Below, piece after piece: positions 15,885 to 24,692 of a DNA stretch of 64,000 nt. This DNA comes from JANPPS01 sp965246925. GTDB taxonomy: Bacteria > Pseudomonadota > Alphaproteobacteria > Acetobacterales > Acetobacteraceae. Under the pieces are notes generated by a model. That model worked only from the letters and a program-made list of their open reading frames with translations, searched no databases and was not told the DNA's origin. The stretch's first letter is position 1, and every line of letters begins with the position of its first letter. The translations under genes and the position numbers were made by a program. Location: positions 2,728,001 through 2,792,000 of the forward strand of contig OZ251994.1 of assembly GCA_965246925.1 (NCBI GenBank), given 5' to 3'.

Positions 15885-16504
15885 GGCTGATACTCCTGGA
15901 AGACACCGGTCTGGCGGAACGTCTCGCCCCAGAGCGGGTGGGTCATGGTGAGGGTGAAGCGGAACCGGGTGGCGTCGATCGCGCGATGCTCGACTCGGCA
16001 GCGCCCGGGGGTGAGCAGGGTGGGGATGCGCAGGCGGCCGAACAGGAAGCTCGTGCTGGTGAACACCAGGGCGCCGGGCTCGGCGGTGACCTCCAGCACC
16101 ATGCCGAGCCCGCCCTCCGTCCGCTCGAGCACGGTGTTGCCGGGGCCCTGGGATTTGACGGAGCGGACGATGCGGGTGCCGAGCTGGCGCACCCATTCGA
16201 CACCGCCGGGCACGGGGCGGACGGTCACGTGCACCGGGGCCTGGAGGGTGCTCACCAGCGGCGCGCCGAGCGGCCGGGTGAGCCAGGCGAACACGCAGCC
16301 GATGCGCGACGCTTGGAACTCCATGGTGCCGTGATAGGCGGCGGGGCCGTGCCCCACGGTGAAGCGTGCCCGCAAGGCCCGGGGCAGGCGGGCCCAGTCG
16401 TCGGCGGGGACGAGGCTCTGCAGGTCGAGGGGGCCGGGCACGTAGGGTGTCCGGGTCTGCCAGGTCCCGAGCGGGGCTGGCGGGAGGGTTGCGGTCAGGC
16501 TCAC
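15881..16504 (-). CDS. DUF4166 domain protein
   Basis: A 207-residue protein resembling DUF4166. It contains a mid-region with VHVTVRPVPGGVEWVRQLG and a C-terminal block ending in MTHPLWGETFRQTGVF, both typical of the family; function is unknown. GTG 16504 is chosen because GGAAGGAG lies 7 bases upstream; longer frames start within the upstream promoter. DUF4166 proteins often accompany TIGR01777-type SDR proteins, and here they share a 4-base stop/start overlap. It is transcribed divergently from the histidine kinase gene across a region with a clear palindrome at 16592. Confidence 0.75.
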   Translation of the reverse strand: MSLTATLPPAPLGTWQTRTPYVPGPLDLQSLVPADDWARLPRALRARFTVGHGPAAYHGTMEFQASRIGCVFAWLTRPLGAPLVSTLQAPVHVTVRPVPGGVEWVRQLGTRIVRSVKSQGPGNTVLERTEGGLGMVLEVTAEPGALVFTSTSFLFGRLRIPTLLTPGRCRVEHRAIDATRFRFTLTMTHPLWGETFRQTGVFQEYQP

Positions 16505-16591
16505 GGTGGGTCTCCTTCCGATGCCATAGCTCTGCACCGGGCGTGCCACCCGATAAGTCATTGTTACTGCTCGGATAACCTGACGGGATGC

Positions 16592-16606
16592 GTAAACGAA
16601 GTTTAC
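16592..16606. promoter_or_regulatory. Palindromic operator candidate in a divergent promoter
   Basis: GTAAAC (16592-16597), a 3-base spacer, and GTTTAC (16601-16606) form a perfect inverted repeat. It lies midway between the GTG of the DUF4166 gene (16504) and the ATG of the histidine kinase gene (16641). Symmetry and location suggest a dimeric regulator site; the cognate regulator is unknown. Confidence 0.5.
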
Positions 16607-16640
16607 AGTCTCAGCGGCCGTGTGTATCCAGAACGCAGCC

Positions 16641-18410
16641 ATGATGTTCCACATCGCCCTCGGCCTGGCCCTGCTCGGCAGTCTCGCGCTGGGGCTGATC
16701 CTGTGGCTGAAGGCGGACCGGGTGCCGGGGCGGACGCCGCTGGCGCTGTTTTTGCTGGGGGTGGCGGCCTGGATCACCGGGAACGAGTGGCCGACCTGGT
16801 TCGGACCGGCCTCGGGCCGGATCGGGCTGAGCCTGATGGCGACCGCGTCCTTGTCAGCGGCGGCGTTCTTTCATTTCACGGTGGCGTTCACGCGGCTGCC
16901 GGCCCGGCGCTGGGTCGTAGCGGCGTATGCGGCCGGGGGTGCGGCGACGCTGCTATCCGTGCTGGTGCTGCCGGGTGCCTACGTGCCGTTCGCCGGCATG
17001 GCGTATGTGTCGGTGCCGAACCGGGTGGGGTGGGTCACCAGCCTGGTCTGGGCGTTCCTGGCCGCGGCCGGGAACGCCGTGCTGCTGCGCGCCGTGCTGC
17101 AGGAGCGGGGGCTCGCCCGGCGTCAGATCGCCGCCGCGATGGGGGCCAGCGCCTGGGGCCTGTGCTGCATGACCGGCTATGCGGCGGCGGCGCTCGATCT
17201 GCCGGTGGCGCCGTGGCCGCTGCTGGGGCTACCGCTGTATCCGGTGTTCCTGGTGTATGGGATCCTGCGTTACGAACTGCTGCTCGCCAATGCCTGGGCG
17301 CGGCGGGCGCTGGGATGGAGCCTGCTGGTGGGGGTCGCGGGGCTGATGGTGGCGGCGCTGCCGCTGCTGGGCCCGTGGTCCGGCACGCCGTTCGCCACCG
17401 GGCTCATGGTCGGTACCGCGTTCCTGATCCTGGGTGGCCCGGTGCGCCGGCTGGCGGAGCGGATCGTCTATCCGGGCGGCGTGGTGACGCCGGACGACCT
17501 GCGGGCGTGGCGGGCGGATTTGGCGCTGGCGCGTACCGAGCCGGAGCTGGCGGCGCGCGCCACCGCCCTGCTGTCCCGCACGCTCGCGACCCCGGTGCAC
17601 GTCGTGTTCGGCGCGTCCGCCCCGGCCGGGCCGGTGCTGCGGTGCGAGCGGGGCGCGGCGGGCTGGGCGTCGGCGCTGGGCACCGGCTGGGAGGCCGCGC
17701 CGCCCGGTCCGCAGCGCGTGGCGGAGACGCTCGGGCTGGTGCTGGCGGACGAGGCGGCGCGGCTCGAGCGGGCGACGGCGCTGGCGCAGCAGGAGCGGGA
17801 GCGGCAGACGCAGGCGCGGCTGGCCGAACTCGGCGCCCTGGCGGCCACCGTCGCGCATGACGTGCGCAACCCGCTGAACATCATCGGGATGGCGGTGGCG
17901 CTGGCGGAGCCGGAGGTGCGGACGGAGGTGGCCGGGCAAATCCGGCGCATCTCCCGGCTGGCGGATGATCTGCTGGACTACGCGAAGCCGTGGTCGATCC
18001 AGCCCGCGCGCATGGACCTCTCGGCGCTGTGCCGCACCGTGGCCGCGCGGCATGGTGCGGCGGCCCATGTGCCGGGCACGTGGTGCGTCGTAGCCGATGC
18101 CGGGCGGCTGGAGCAGGCCTTGGACAACTTGCTGAGCAATGCAAGCGCGGTGGCCGGGACGGTGCGCATCATCGGCGAGGGTTGCCGCCTGCATGTGTGC
18201 GATGACGGGCCTGGCATCCCGGACGATCTGCGCGGACGCATCTTCGAGCCGTTCGTCTCGCGGGGGAGCGGCGGACGGGGCGGCGGCACCGGCCTCGGCC
18301 TCGCGATCGTCGCTCGCATCGCCGCGGCGCATGGCGGCGGCGTGGCGCTCACGGACCGGCCGGGATGGTCCACCTGCGTAACCCTCACCCTGACGGAGCC
18401 GGCGGTATGA
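16641..18410 (+). CDS. Membrane sensor histidine kinase, PrsK-like
   Basis: A 589-residue kinase. About eight hydrophobic segments fill residues 5-275 (7TM-type sensor). A short degenerate GAF-like linker follows, then the HisKA box with phospho-acceptor H406 (TVAHDVRNPLN). The HATPase motifs are the N-box LDNLLSNAS, G1 DDGPGIP, F-box FEPF and G2 GTGLGLAI. The architecture and the downstream NtrC-type regulator and PEP-CTERM gene resemble PrsK/PrsR of exosortase systems. PrsK is usually about 100 residues longer with a clear GAF domain, so this is a resemblance only. ATG 16641 or 16644 is preferred to GTG 16620. Confidence 0.85.
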   Translation: MMFHIALGLALLGSLALGLILWLKADRVPGRTPLALFLLGVAAWITGNEWPTWFGPASGRIGLSLMATASLSAAAFFHFTVAFTRLPARRWVVAAYAAGGAATLLSVLVLPGAYVPFAGMAYVSVPNRVGWVTSLVWAFLAAAGNAVLLRAVLQERGLARRQIAAAMGASAWGLCCMTGYAAAALDLPVAPWPLLGLPLYPVFLVYGILRYELLLANAWARRALGWSLLVGVAGLMVAALPLLGPWSGTPFATGLMVGTAFLILGGPVRRLAERIVYPGGVVTPDDLRAWRADLALARTEPELAARATALLSRTLATPVHVVFGASAPAGPVLRCERGAAGWASALGTGWEAAPPGPQRVAETLGLVLADEAARLERATALAQQERERQTQARLAELGALAATVAHDVRNPLNIIGMAVALAEPEVRTEVAGQIRRISRLADDLLDYAKPWSIQPARMDLSALCRTVAARHGAAAHVPGTWCVVADAGRLEQALDNLLSNASAVAGTVRIIGEGCRLHVCDDGPGIPDDLRGRIFEPFVSRGSGGRGGGTGLGLAIVARIAAAHGGGVALTDRPGWSTCVTLTLTEPAV

Positions 18411-19729
18411 ACGGCCATATCCTCCTGGTGGATGACGAGCCGGCGTTCCAGCGCCTGGGCAGCGCATACCTGAAATCGCTGGGCCATACCGTGACCATCG
18501 CAGGCTCGGCCGAGCAGGCCACCGGATTGTATCGGCAGCATCGCCCGGACCTGGTGCTGCTGGATCTGTCGATGCCGCCGCAGATGGATCCGCTGGCCGG
18601 GATCGCGCTCATCCCGGCCTTCGCGCCGGCCCCGGTGATCGTGCTCACCGGTCACGCCGCGCACGACATGGCGCTGCGGGCAACGGAGGCCGGGGCGTGG
18701 GACTTCCTGGCCAAGCCGCTCGAGCCGGAGATGCTGCGCTTCGTCGTGGACCGGGCCCTGCGGAAGCTGGTTCTGGAGCGCGAGCTGGCCGTGTTGCGCG
18801 AGCAATCGGCCGCGGACGATCTGGGCCTGGCCGGGCGGTCGGACGCGATGGCGAAGCTGCGCGGGCTGATCCGGCGGCTGGGGCCCAGCACCGTCAGCGT
18901 GCTGATCCTAGGGCCGACCGGCACGGGTAAGGAACTGGTGGCCCGGGCGCTGCACGCCGCCTCACCCCGCGCGCCGGCGCCGTTCGTGGCCATCCATTGC
19001 GGCGCGCTGCCGGCCGATCTGCTGGAAAGCGAGCTGTTCGGCCATCTGAAGGGCAGCTTCACCGGTGCGTATCGCGACCAGCCCGGCCTGATCGAGACCG
19101 CGCATCGCGGCAGCCTGTTGCTGGACGAGGTGGGCGAGATGCCGGCGCCGATGCAGGTCAAGCTGCTGCGCTTCCTGCAGGAGGGCACCTATACCCCGGT
19201 CGGCGCCCGGATGCCCAAGCGGGCGGACGTGCGCGTGATCGCCGCCACGCATCGCGACCTGGAGGCGATGGTGGCCACGGGGGAATTCCGCGAGGACCTG
19301 TTCTACCGGTTGAAGGGCATGGTCCTGCGGACGCCTGCGCTGGCCGAGCGGGCGGACGACATCGCGCTATTCGCGTCGCTGTTCCTGCGCCGGGCCGGGG
19401 GTGCCGGGTTCATGCCGGGTGCGCTGGCCTGGCTCGGCGCCCGGCCCTGGCCCGGCAACGTGCGGGAACTGCGCGCCATGGTCGAGGCCGCGGCCGCGCT
19501 GGCCGGGCGCGACCCGGTGGACACGGCCCTGCTGCGCTTCGTGGCTGGCGAGGCGGAGCATGCCGGCCCGGCGCCCGGGACGCTCCCTGGGGCGATTGCC
19601 GAGATGGAGATCCGCATGCTGCGCGACGCGCTGGCCGCGGCCGGGGGCAACCAGTCCGAGGCCGCGCGCACCCTGGGCGTGTCCCGCGTCGGCCTGATCA
19701 AGAAGATGGCGCGGCTTGGATTGCGGTGA
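18407..19729 (+). CDS. NtrC-family response regulator, PrsR-like
   Basis: 440 residues: a receiver domain with phospho-acceptor D53 (LVLLDLSMPP) and K in FLAKPLEPE; an AAA+ sigma54-interaction domain with Walker A GPTGTGKE (residues 169-176) and Walker B SLLLDEVGEM; and a C-terminal Fis-type helix-turn-helix (NQSEAARTLGVSRVGLIKKM). The sigma54 contact loop reads GSFTGA rather than the usual GAFTGA, a single substitution that may alter coupling. ATG 18407 overlaps the kinase stop (ATGA, 18407-18410). It probably activates sigma54 promoters in response to the partner kinase. Targets are not identified here. Confidence 0.92.
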   Translation: MNGHILLVDDEPAFQRLGSAYLKSLGHTVTIAGSAEQATGLYRQHRPDLVLLDLSMPPQMDPLAGIALIPAFAPAPVIVLTGHAAHDMALRATEAGAWDFLAKPLEPEMLRFVVDRALRKLVLERELAVLREQSAADDLGLAGRSDAMAKLRGLIRRLGPSTVSVLILGPTGTGKELVARALHAASPRAPAPFVAIHCGALPADLLESELFGHLKGSFTGAYRDQPGLIETAHRGSLLLDEVGEMPAPMQVKLLRFLQEGTYTPVGARMPKRADVRVIAATHRDLEAMVATGEFREDLFYRLKGMVLRTPALAERADDIALFASLFLRRAGGAGFMPGALAWLGARPWPGNVRELRAMVEAAAALAGRDPVDTALLRFVAGEAEHAGPAPGTLPGAIAEMEIRMLRDALAAAGGNQSEAARTLGVSRVGLIKKMARLGLR

Positions 19730-19765
19730 ACGCGGCATAAATCGTCAGGACAGGAGGAGTTGCCG

Positions 19766-20518
19766 ATGGTCCGAGCCCTGCTTGCATTGCTGGTTAGCAC
19801 CAACCTCGCGCACGGCGCGCCGATCGATGTCACCTATGTCGCCTATGGCGCGGGCATCCCGGTCGTGACGGTGAAGGCGGAATTCGACGTGGCGAACGCC
19901 TATTATGTCAAGCTGTCGTATCGCACCATGGGCACGGCCAACATGTTGCTGCATGCGGCGCAACAAACGTCGGTGGAGGGGCAGTTTGCGCCGGACGGCC
20001 ATCCGCAGCCGGCGCGCCTCATCAGCACCGGCGTGTTGCGCGGCGAACCGCGCGTGACCCAGATCGACTACCGCGCCGGGCAGCCGCATATCCGGCAGAT
20101 GTCGCCACCGCCGGAGGAGGAGCGGGAGTTGGTGCCGGACGCACAGCAGGCCAACACGATCGACTCGCTGAGCGCCATGGCGGAGCTAGTGCGCCGAATG
20201 AACACCACGGGGAAGTGCGAGGGGCGGGCCACGACGTTCGACGGGCGCCGGCTGGCCGAGCTCGAAGCGCGGACGGGCGGGCGGGACATGCTGGAGCAGA
20301 CCACGCGCAGCGTCTTCACTGGCCCGGCAGTGCGGTGTGACTTCACCGGGCATCAGATTGCCGGGTTCAGGCACGATTCGGACGGGCGCGAGAGGGAGAT
20401 GCAGCATGGCAGCGCCTGGTTCGCCGCAGTCACGCCGGGCGGTCCGCTGATCCCGGTGCGCATCAGCTTCCACACGCGCTGGTTTGGTGAGGCGGTCATG
20501 TACTTGGCGCCGGGCTGA
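19766..20518 (+). CDS. DUF3108 periplasmic protein
   Basis: A 250-residue protein with a signal peptide (MVRALLALLVSTNLAHG, cleavage before AP). The mature part matches DUF3108: VTYVAYGAGIPVVTVKAEFD at the start, a YRTMGTANML segment, and a predicted beta-rich fold through ISFHTRWFGEAVMYLAPG. The family is of unknown function and predicted to be periplasmic. ATG 19766 is chosen because CAGGAGGAG lies 8 bases upstream; the TTG at 19760 is too close. It follows the regulator by 36 bases on the same strand. Two cysteines (in GKCEGR and VRCDFTG) could form a disulfide. Confidence 0.8.
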   Translation: MVRALLALLVSTNLAHGAPIDVTYVAYGAGIPVVTVKAEFDVANAYYVKLSYRTMGTANMLLHAAQQTSVEGQFAPDGHPQPARLISTGVLRGEPRVTQIDYRAGQPHIRQMSPPPEEERELVPDAQQANTIDSLSAMAELVRRMNTTGKCEGRATTFDGRRLAELEARTGGRDMLEQTTRSVFTGPAVRCDFTGHQIAGFRHDSDGREREMQHGSAWFAAVTPGGPLIPVRISFHTRWFGEAVMYLAPG

Positions 20519-20569
20519 TGCGCTGACGATCCCGGGCGCAGGCGATTAGCCCCAAGCAGGAAATCGTCA

Positions 20570-20625
20570 GCCCTGAGCGTGCCGAAGGGCCTTCTCGCTA
20601 TGCCGTTCTTCGACAGGCTGAGGGC
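20570..20625. repeat. REP-like palindrome (CCTGAGC...TGTCGAAG family)
   Basis: GCCCTGAGC (20570-20578) and GCTGAGGGC (20617-20625) bracket CGAAGG and TTCTTCG inner arms. The same family as the element at 14355. It lies between the DUF3108 gene and the PEP-CTERM gene and could end transcription of the former. Confidence 0.65.
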
Positions 20626-20729
20626 CATGGCCACACGAGCGACGCGGGATGACGGAGCTTGCAAAAACACTAATGATGTATTAAGAGACGTATCAAATGT
20701 TGGACTTGGCTCAGAAAGGATTCCGGTTC

Positions 20730-21287
20730 ATGGGTGTTGTTCGAAAGACCGCGGTTGCCGTGAGCATCGCTTTGTCGATGTCGGGTGCGCTACCGGCCAG
20801 CGCTTCGACGCTGACCTACAACTTTACCGCCACCGCCGCGGGCGGGCCGTTGGCTGGTGATGTGTTCGGGGGCGTGCTGACCGTGGATAGCGCGTCCGTC
20901 GCCGCCGGCAGCGGGGCTGCGTCGATCGTCAGCTTCAACGTGCTCGGCACGGTGATCACCGCGTCACAGGGTTTGTTTGGGCTGGTGCCGAAGGTCTATT
21001 TCGACCCGGCCGGCGCTTTGAACGGTTTGGCGAACTTCACCGTGGCGAGCACGGCGCGTGCAGCAATTGGCAATTTCGGCGGCGGCATCGCCCTGCCGGC
21101 CTCCATCAGCTCGATCAGCTTCGACTACAATTTCAACTACGGAACCGATCCGTCCCAGGGCGAGACGTTCCGGGGTGGCGCGGTGGCCGGCAGAGTGGCG
21201 AGCATCCTGCCGGAGCCTGCATCGTTGTTGCTGGCGGGCGCCGGGCTTGGTGCGCTGGGCTTGATCAGGCGACGCCGAGCAGCCTGA
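20730..21287 (+). CDS. PEP-CTERM sorting-domain protein
   Basis: A 185-residue exported protein. ATG 20730 has AAAGGA 9 bases upstream and gives a canonical signal peptide (VRKTAVAVSIALSMSGALPASAS). An upstream ATG at 20697 would add 11 residues and bury the signal. The mature region is Gly, Ser and Ala rich and beta-prone. The C-terminus carries the tripartite sorting signal: PEP motif at residues 161-163, hydrophobic helix SLLLAGAGLGALGL, then RRRR. Such proteins are cleaved by an exosortase and delivered to the envelope or a polysaccharide matrix. No exosortase gene is in the window. The nearby PrsK/PrsR-like pair is a plausible regulator. Confidence 0.88.
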   Translation: MGVVRKTAVAVSIALSMSGALPASASTLTYNFTATAAGGPLAGDVFGGVLTVDSASVAAGSGAASIVSFNVLGTVITASQGLFGLVPKVYFDPAGALNGLANFTVASTARAAIGNFGGGIALPASISSISFDYNFNYGTDPSQGETFRGGAVAGRVASILPEPASLLLAGAGLGALGLIRRRRAA

Positions 21288-22317
21288 TCAGCCCCACGCT
21301 GAGCCCGGCGAGCACGATCAAGGACACGACCACCGCACCGGTCACGCGCGCGCCAGCCTGAGCCACCACCCGTACGTCCACACCCAGCCCGAGCGCCGCC
21401 ATCGCGACAGTGGTAAGCAGGCTGGCCGTGATCTTGATGGGTGAGAGCAGCCCCTGGGGGATCCAGCCAAGGGAGCGGGCCGTGAGCAGCAATAGGAAGC
21501 CCACGATGAACCAGGGCACCAGCTGTGCGACGCCCGGACGGGGCAAAGCCTTCGATCCGGTTGCCGGACCAGGGCTGCGCAGCCGGGGCGCCAGTAGGGA
21601 TAGACCCAGCACGACGGGCCCTAGCATCAGCACCCGTACCAGCTTCACCACGGTGCCGACCTGGTTGCTGAGTTCGCCGATCGGCAGCGTGGCGGCCAGC
21701 ACTTGCGGCACCGCATAGACCGTGAGCCCGGCGATCACGCCATATTGCGTAAGCGACAGGGCCAGTAGCGGCACCAGCAACGGCAACACCAGCACGGTCA
21801 CCACACCCAGCACGGCAGTAAAGGCGATGGAGGACGTCACGTCCTCTGCATCCGCGCCGATGACCGGTGCCACAGCCGCGATGGCCGAGTTGCCGCAGAT
21901 GGAATTGCCGCACGCGACCAGGACCGCCATACGCTGCCGCAGCCCGAACGCCCGTCCGATGCCGTAGCTGCTGGCCAGCGCCATCACAACGACACCCACG
22001 ATCCCCAGCAGCAACGCCGGGCCGAGGGCTAGGACGGTCCCAATACTGACGGCAGCGCCCAGCATGACGACCGCGGCTTCGAGCAGCGTCTTGGCGCTGA
22101 AGGTGATGCCAGGCTGGAAGCGGGGACTGGGTGTCCAGAGGCTGCGGACGAGGACCCCGAGCAGGATGGCGAGGACGAGGGCCTCGACATAGGCTTGGCC
22201 GGCTAGAGATTGCTCGGCTCCTTGCAGGGCTATGGCGGTGAGGGTTACCGACAGGCAAAGCGCAAGGCCCGGGACCGCCGCAAATAGGGGTCGCAGGCTC
22301 CGGCCGTGTGCGGTCAG
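21265..22317 (-). CDS. YeiH/UPF0324-family membrane transporter
   Basis: About 350 residues with ten or so hydrophobic segments, matching the YeiH/UPF0324 family (putative sulfate exporters). A characteristic block CGNSICGNSAIAAVAPVI lies mid-protein. The gene converges with the PEP-CTERM gene; their 3' ends overlap by 23 bases. The start is unclear: the only in-frame ATG (22482) would overlap the upstream aldolase by 169 bases. CTG 22317 overlaps the aldolase stop as CTGA and gives the normal family N-terminus (TAHGRSLRPLFAAVPGLAL). I chose it, without ribosome-binding-site support. The substrate is unproven. Confidence 0.8.
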   Translation of the reverse strand: MTAHGRSLRPLFAAVPGLALCLSVTLTAIALQGAEQSLAGQAYVEALVLAILLGVLVRSLWTPSPRFQPGITFSAKTLLEAAVVMLGAAVSIGTVLALGPALLLGIVGVVVMALASSYGIGRAFGLRQRMAVLVACGNSICGNSAIAAVAPVIGADAEDVTSSIAFTAVLGVVTVLVLPLLVPLLALSLTQYGVIAGLTVYAVPQVLAATLPIGELSNQVGTVVKLVRVLMLGPVVLGLSLLAPRLRSPGPATGSKALPRPGVAQLVPWFIVGFLLLLTARSLGWIPQGLLSPIKITASLLTTVAMAALGLGVDVRVVAQAGARVTGAVVVSLIVLAGLSVGLIRLLGVA

Positions 22318-23153
22318 CCGAACATATCCGGTTGCGTTGCCGCTATGTGCCCATAGAGGGTCTGAAAATGCAGCCAGCCGATGTAGTCGCTGCCGACGTG
22401 TTCGCGGCTGTATTCGGCGGTCTTCTGCGATAGTAGTTGCGGCTTGATACCGGTCGCTTCCACTAGCAATTGCTGCTGGCATACCCGTTCCAGCGCGATG
22501 AACCAGAATGCGGCGTCATCGATGCTATGGCGGCTGGTGGTGAGGAGGCCGTGGTTTTGGTGCAGGACGCCGCGGTTGCGCCCGATCTCGCGGGCGACGG
22601 ACCAGCCGCTCTCCCTTTCTACTGCGACCGCGCCGGCCGAGGCGCCGATCACGGCGTGGCTGTTGTAGAACGCGGCGGCGTCCTGACTGATCATGTCCAG
22701 CGGGCAGCCTGTCGTGCACCAGGCGGTGCCGTAGGTCGTATGCGCGTGACACATGGCCATCACGTCCGGATATTCCTCATGCACGGCGCCGTGCAGGACG
22801 AAGCCGGCGCGGTTGATGGCGTAATCCCCCTCGATCACCGTGCCTTTATGGTCGGCGAGGATCAGGTTGGACATCTTGACTTGCGAGAAGTGAACGCACA
22901 TCGGGTTCGTCCAATACAGCTCCGGACGGCCGGGGTCGCGCACGGTGAGGTGCCCGGCAAACCCGAAATCGAAGCCATGCAGCGCGAAAGCGCGGCAGGC
23001 GGCGACCAAATGCTGTTTCCGGTATTGGCGCTCGGCCTCGACGCCCTCGAACTCCGGGATTTCTGGGAAGATCAGGCCTTCCTGCTCCGGTTGATAGATG
23101 GAGATGCGGGGCTTGGCCGCGCCGGGTCCGGAGTTCATCATAGTGTCGGGCAC
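22314..23153 (-). CDS. Class II aldolase/adducin-family protein
   Basis: A 279-residue zinc-dependent aldolase fold. Metal-ligand histidines are visible in MCHAHTTYGTAW (HxH), and a further histidine in VLHQNHGLLTT matches the third ligand. The family includes fuculose-, rhamnulose- and ribulose-phosphate aldolases and decarboxylases; the substrate cannot be told. The GTG at 23153 is chosen because AGAGGAG sits 7 bases upstream; ATG 23141 is internal. It is divergent from the hydantoinase-like gene over 73 bases and coupled to the YeiH-like gene downstream, so the three may serve one catabolic pathway. Confidence 0.85.
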   Translation of the reverse strand: MPDTMMNSGPGAAKPRISIYQPEQEGLIFPEIPEFEGVEAERQYRKQHLVAACRAFALHGFDFGFAGHLTVRDPGRPELYWTNPMCVHFSQVKMSNLILADHKGTVIEGDYAINRAGFVLHGAVHEEYPDVMAMCHAHTTYGTAWCTTGCPLDMISQDAAAFYNSHAVIGASAGAVAVERESGWSVAREIGRNRGVLHQNHGLLTTSRHSIDDAAFWFIALERVCQQQLLVEATGIKPQLLSQKTAEYSREHVGSDYIGWLHFQTLYGHIAATQPDMFG

Positions 23154-23226
23154 TGGGACGCTCCTCTGCTTGGTATGGGAACTGTGTCAGGATTGGGCCT
23201 GGCGTCAACGGTCGAAAGGTGAAGTC

Positions 23227-24633
23227 GTGGCAAGGTTCGACAGCGTCATCAGAGGCGGAACTATCGTCACCGCGGCCGAGACCTTTGCCGCCGATGTCGG
23301 CATGACCGGCGGGCAGATCGCCGCCATTGGCCGGTGGCTGGAGGGGACACGGGTGATCGACGCCGCCGGGCTACTGGTGATGCCGGGGGGCGTGGATTCG
23401 CATTGCCATATCGAGCAACTGCAGGAGCAGGGCGGCGCTGATGAGGAGACCTGGATCACCGGCAGCCGCGCGGCGCTGGCGGGGGGCACGACCAGCGTGG
23501 TCAGCTTCTCCAATCAGTTCAAAGGCCGGCTGATCGGGCCGAGCCTGGCCGAATACCGGCAACGGGCCAGCCAGGCGATGGTGGATTATGCGTTCCACCA
23601 GATCATCACCGACCCGTCGGATGCCGTGCTGTCGGAGATACCGGGGATCGTCGCGTCCGGGATACGCAGCCTCAAGGTGTTCCTCACCTACGACAACTCG
23701 CGCCTGGATGACGCGCAGTTCCTGCGTGTGCTGGCGGCGGCGCGGCGGAGCGGGGCGCTGGTGACGGTGCATTGCGAGAATTACGACGCCATCGCCTGGC
23801 GGACCGAGGCGCTGCTGGCCGCGGGGCTCGTCGCGCCGAAATACCACGCCTGGTCCCGCCCGCCGGTCGTGGAGCGGGAGGCGACGCACCGAGCGATCGC
23901 ACTGGCGGAGCTGGTGGATCAGCCGATCCAGGTGTTCCACGTCTCCTGCGCCGAGGCCGCGGAGGAGATCGCGCGGGCGCAGGCGCGAGGTCTGAAGGTT
24001 TGGGGGGAGACGTGCCCGCAATATTTCACGCTGACGGCCGACCACATGGACCGTCCGGACGGTGCCAAGTTCATGTGCAGCCCGGCGCCGCGTGATACGG
24101 CGGCGCAGGCCGGGCTGTGGGACGTGATCCGGCGCGGGACGCTGGACGTGGTGAGCTCCGACCATAGCGGCTGGTCGTTCGAGGGCCCGCGCGGCAAGAA
24201 GGTGAACGGCGCGGATGCCAATTTCCGGGACATCCCGAACGGCGTGCCGGGCCTCGCCAGCCGGCTGCCGGTGCTGTGGACGGCCGGGGTGGGGGGCGGC
24301 CATATCACGCCGCAGGACTTCGTCCGCCTGACCAGCAGCCGGCCGGCGCAGATATTCGGGCTGACGCAGAAAGGCTCGCTGATGCCCGGCGCGGACGCCG
24401 ATATCGTGCTGTGGGATCCCGGCCGGCGGGTGACGCTAACCAACGCCGATATGCAGCATATCATCGATTATACGCCGTATGAGGGCATGCAGCTGACCGG
24501 CTGGCCTGCCGCCACCATCCGGCGGGGTGAGCTGGTGATGCAGGGGGATCAGGTGCTGGCCCAGCCCGGCAGCGGGCGGTATCTGGCGGTGGCGCCATAC
24601 GATCTGATCCGGCCGCGGGGAGTTTTGGCGTAG
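23227..24633 (+). CDS. Dihydropyrimidinase/D-hydantoinase-like amidohydrolase
   Basis: A 468-residue cyclic-amide hydrolase of the amidohydrolase superfamily. The first metal motif is GGVDSHCHIEQ (HxH), the likely carboxylated lysine is in SLKVFLTYDN, later histidines are in VTVHCENYD and VFHVSCAEA, and the catalytic aspartate is in VVSSDHSGW. It should hydrolyse a hydantoin, dihydropyrimidine or similar ring in the cytoplasm. GTG 23227 is preceded by AAAGGTGA. Upstream in-frame codons overlap the divergent aldolase gene and are discarded. No carbamoylase or dihydropyrimidine dehydrogenase lies beside it, so the ring substrate is undetermined. Confidence 0.88.
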   Translation: MARFDSVIRGGTIVTAAETFAADVGMTGGQIAAIGRWLEGTRVIDAAGLLVMPGGVDSHCHIEQLQEQGGADEETWITGSRAALAGGTTSVVSFSNQFKGRLIGPSLAEYRQRASQAMVDYAFHQIITDPSDAVLSEIPGIVASGIRSLKVFLTYDNSRLDDAQFLRVLAAARRSGALVTVHCENYDAIAWRTEALLAAGLVAPKYHAWSRPPVVEREATHRAIALAELVDQPIQVFHVSCAEAAEEIARAQARGLKVWGETCPQYFTLTADHMDRPDGAKFMCSPAPRDTAAQAGLWDVIRRGTLDVVSSDHSGWSFEGPRGKKVNGADANFRDIPNGVPGLASRLPVLWTAGVGGGHITPQDFVRLTSSRPAQIFGLTQKGSLMPGADADIVLWDPGRRVTLTNADMQHIIDYTPYEGMQLTGWPAATIRRGELVMQGDQVLAQPGSGRYLAVAPYDLIRPRGVLA

Positions 24634-24692
24634 GGGTTCGATGCGGCGCCCCCACCCCCTATATAGGTGTCTCACCACCACTGGACCTCACG

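Noticed and set aside
20640..20700. Sigma54 promoter for the PEP-CTERM gene, expected from the NtrC-type regulator
   Set aside because: A TTGCA is present, but the expected GG at -24 is missing at the right distance, and a sigma70-like pair is equally weak.
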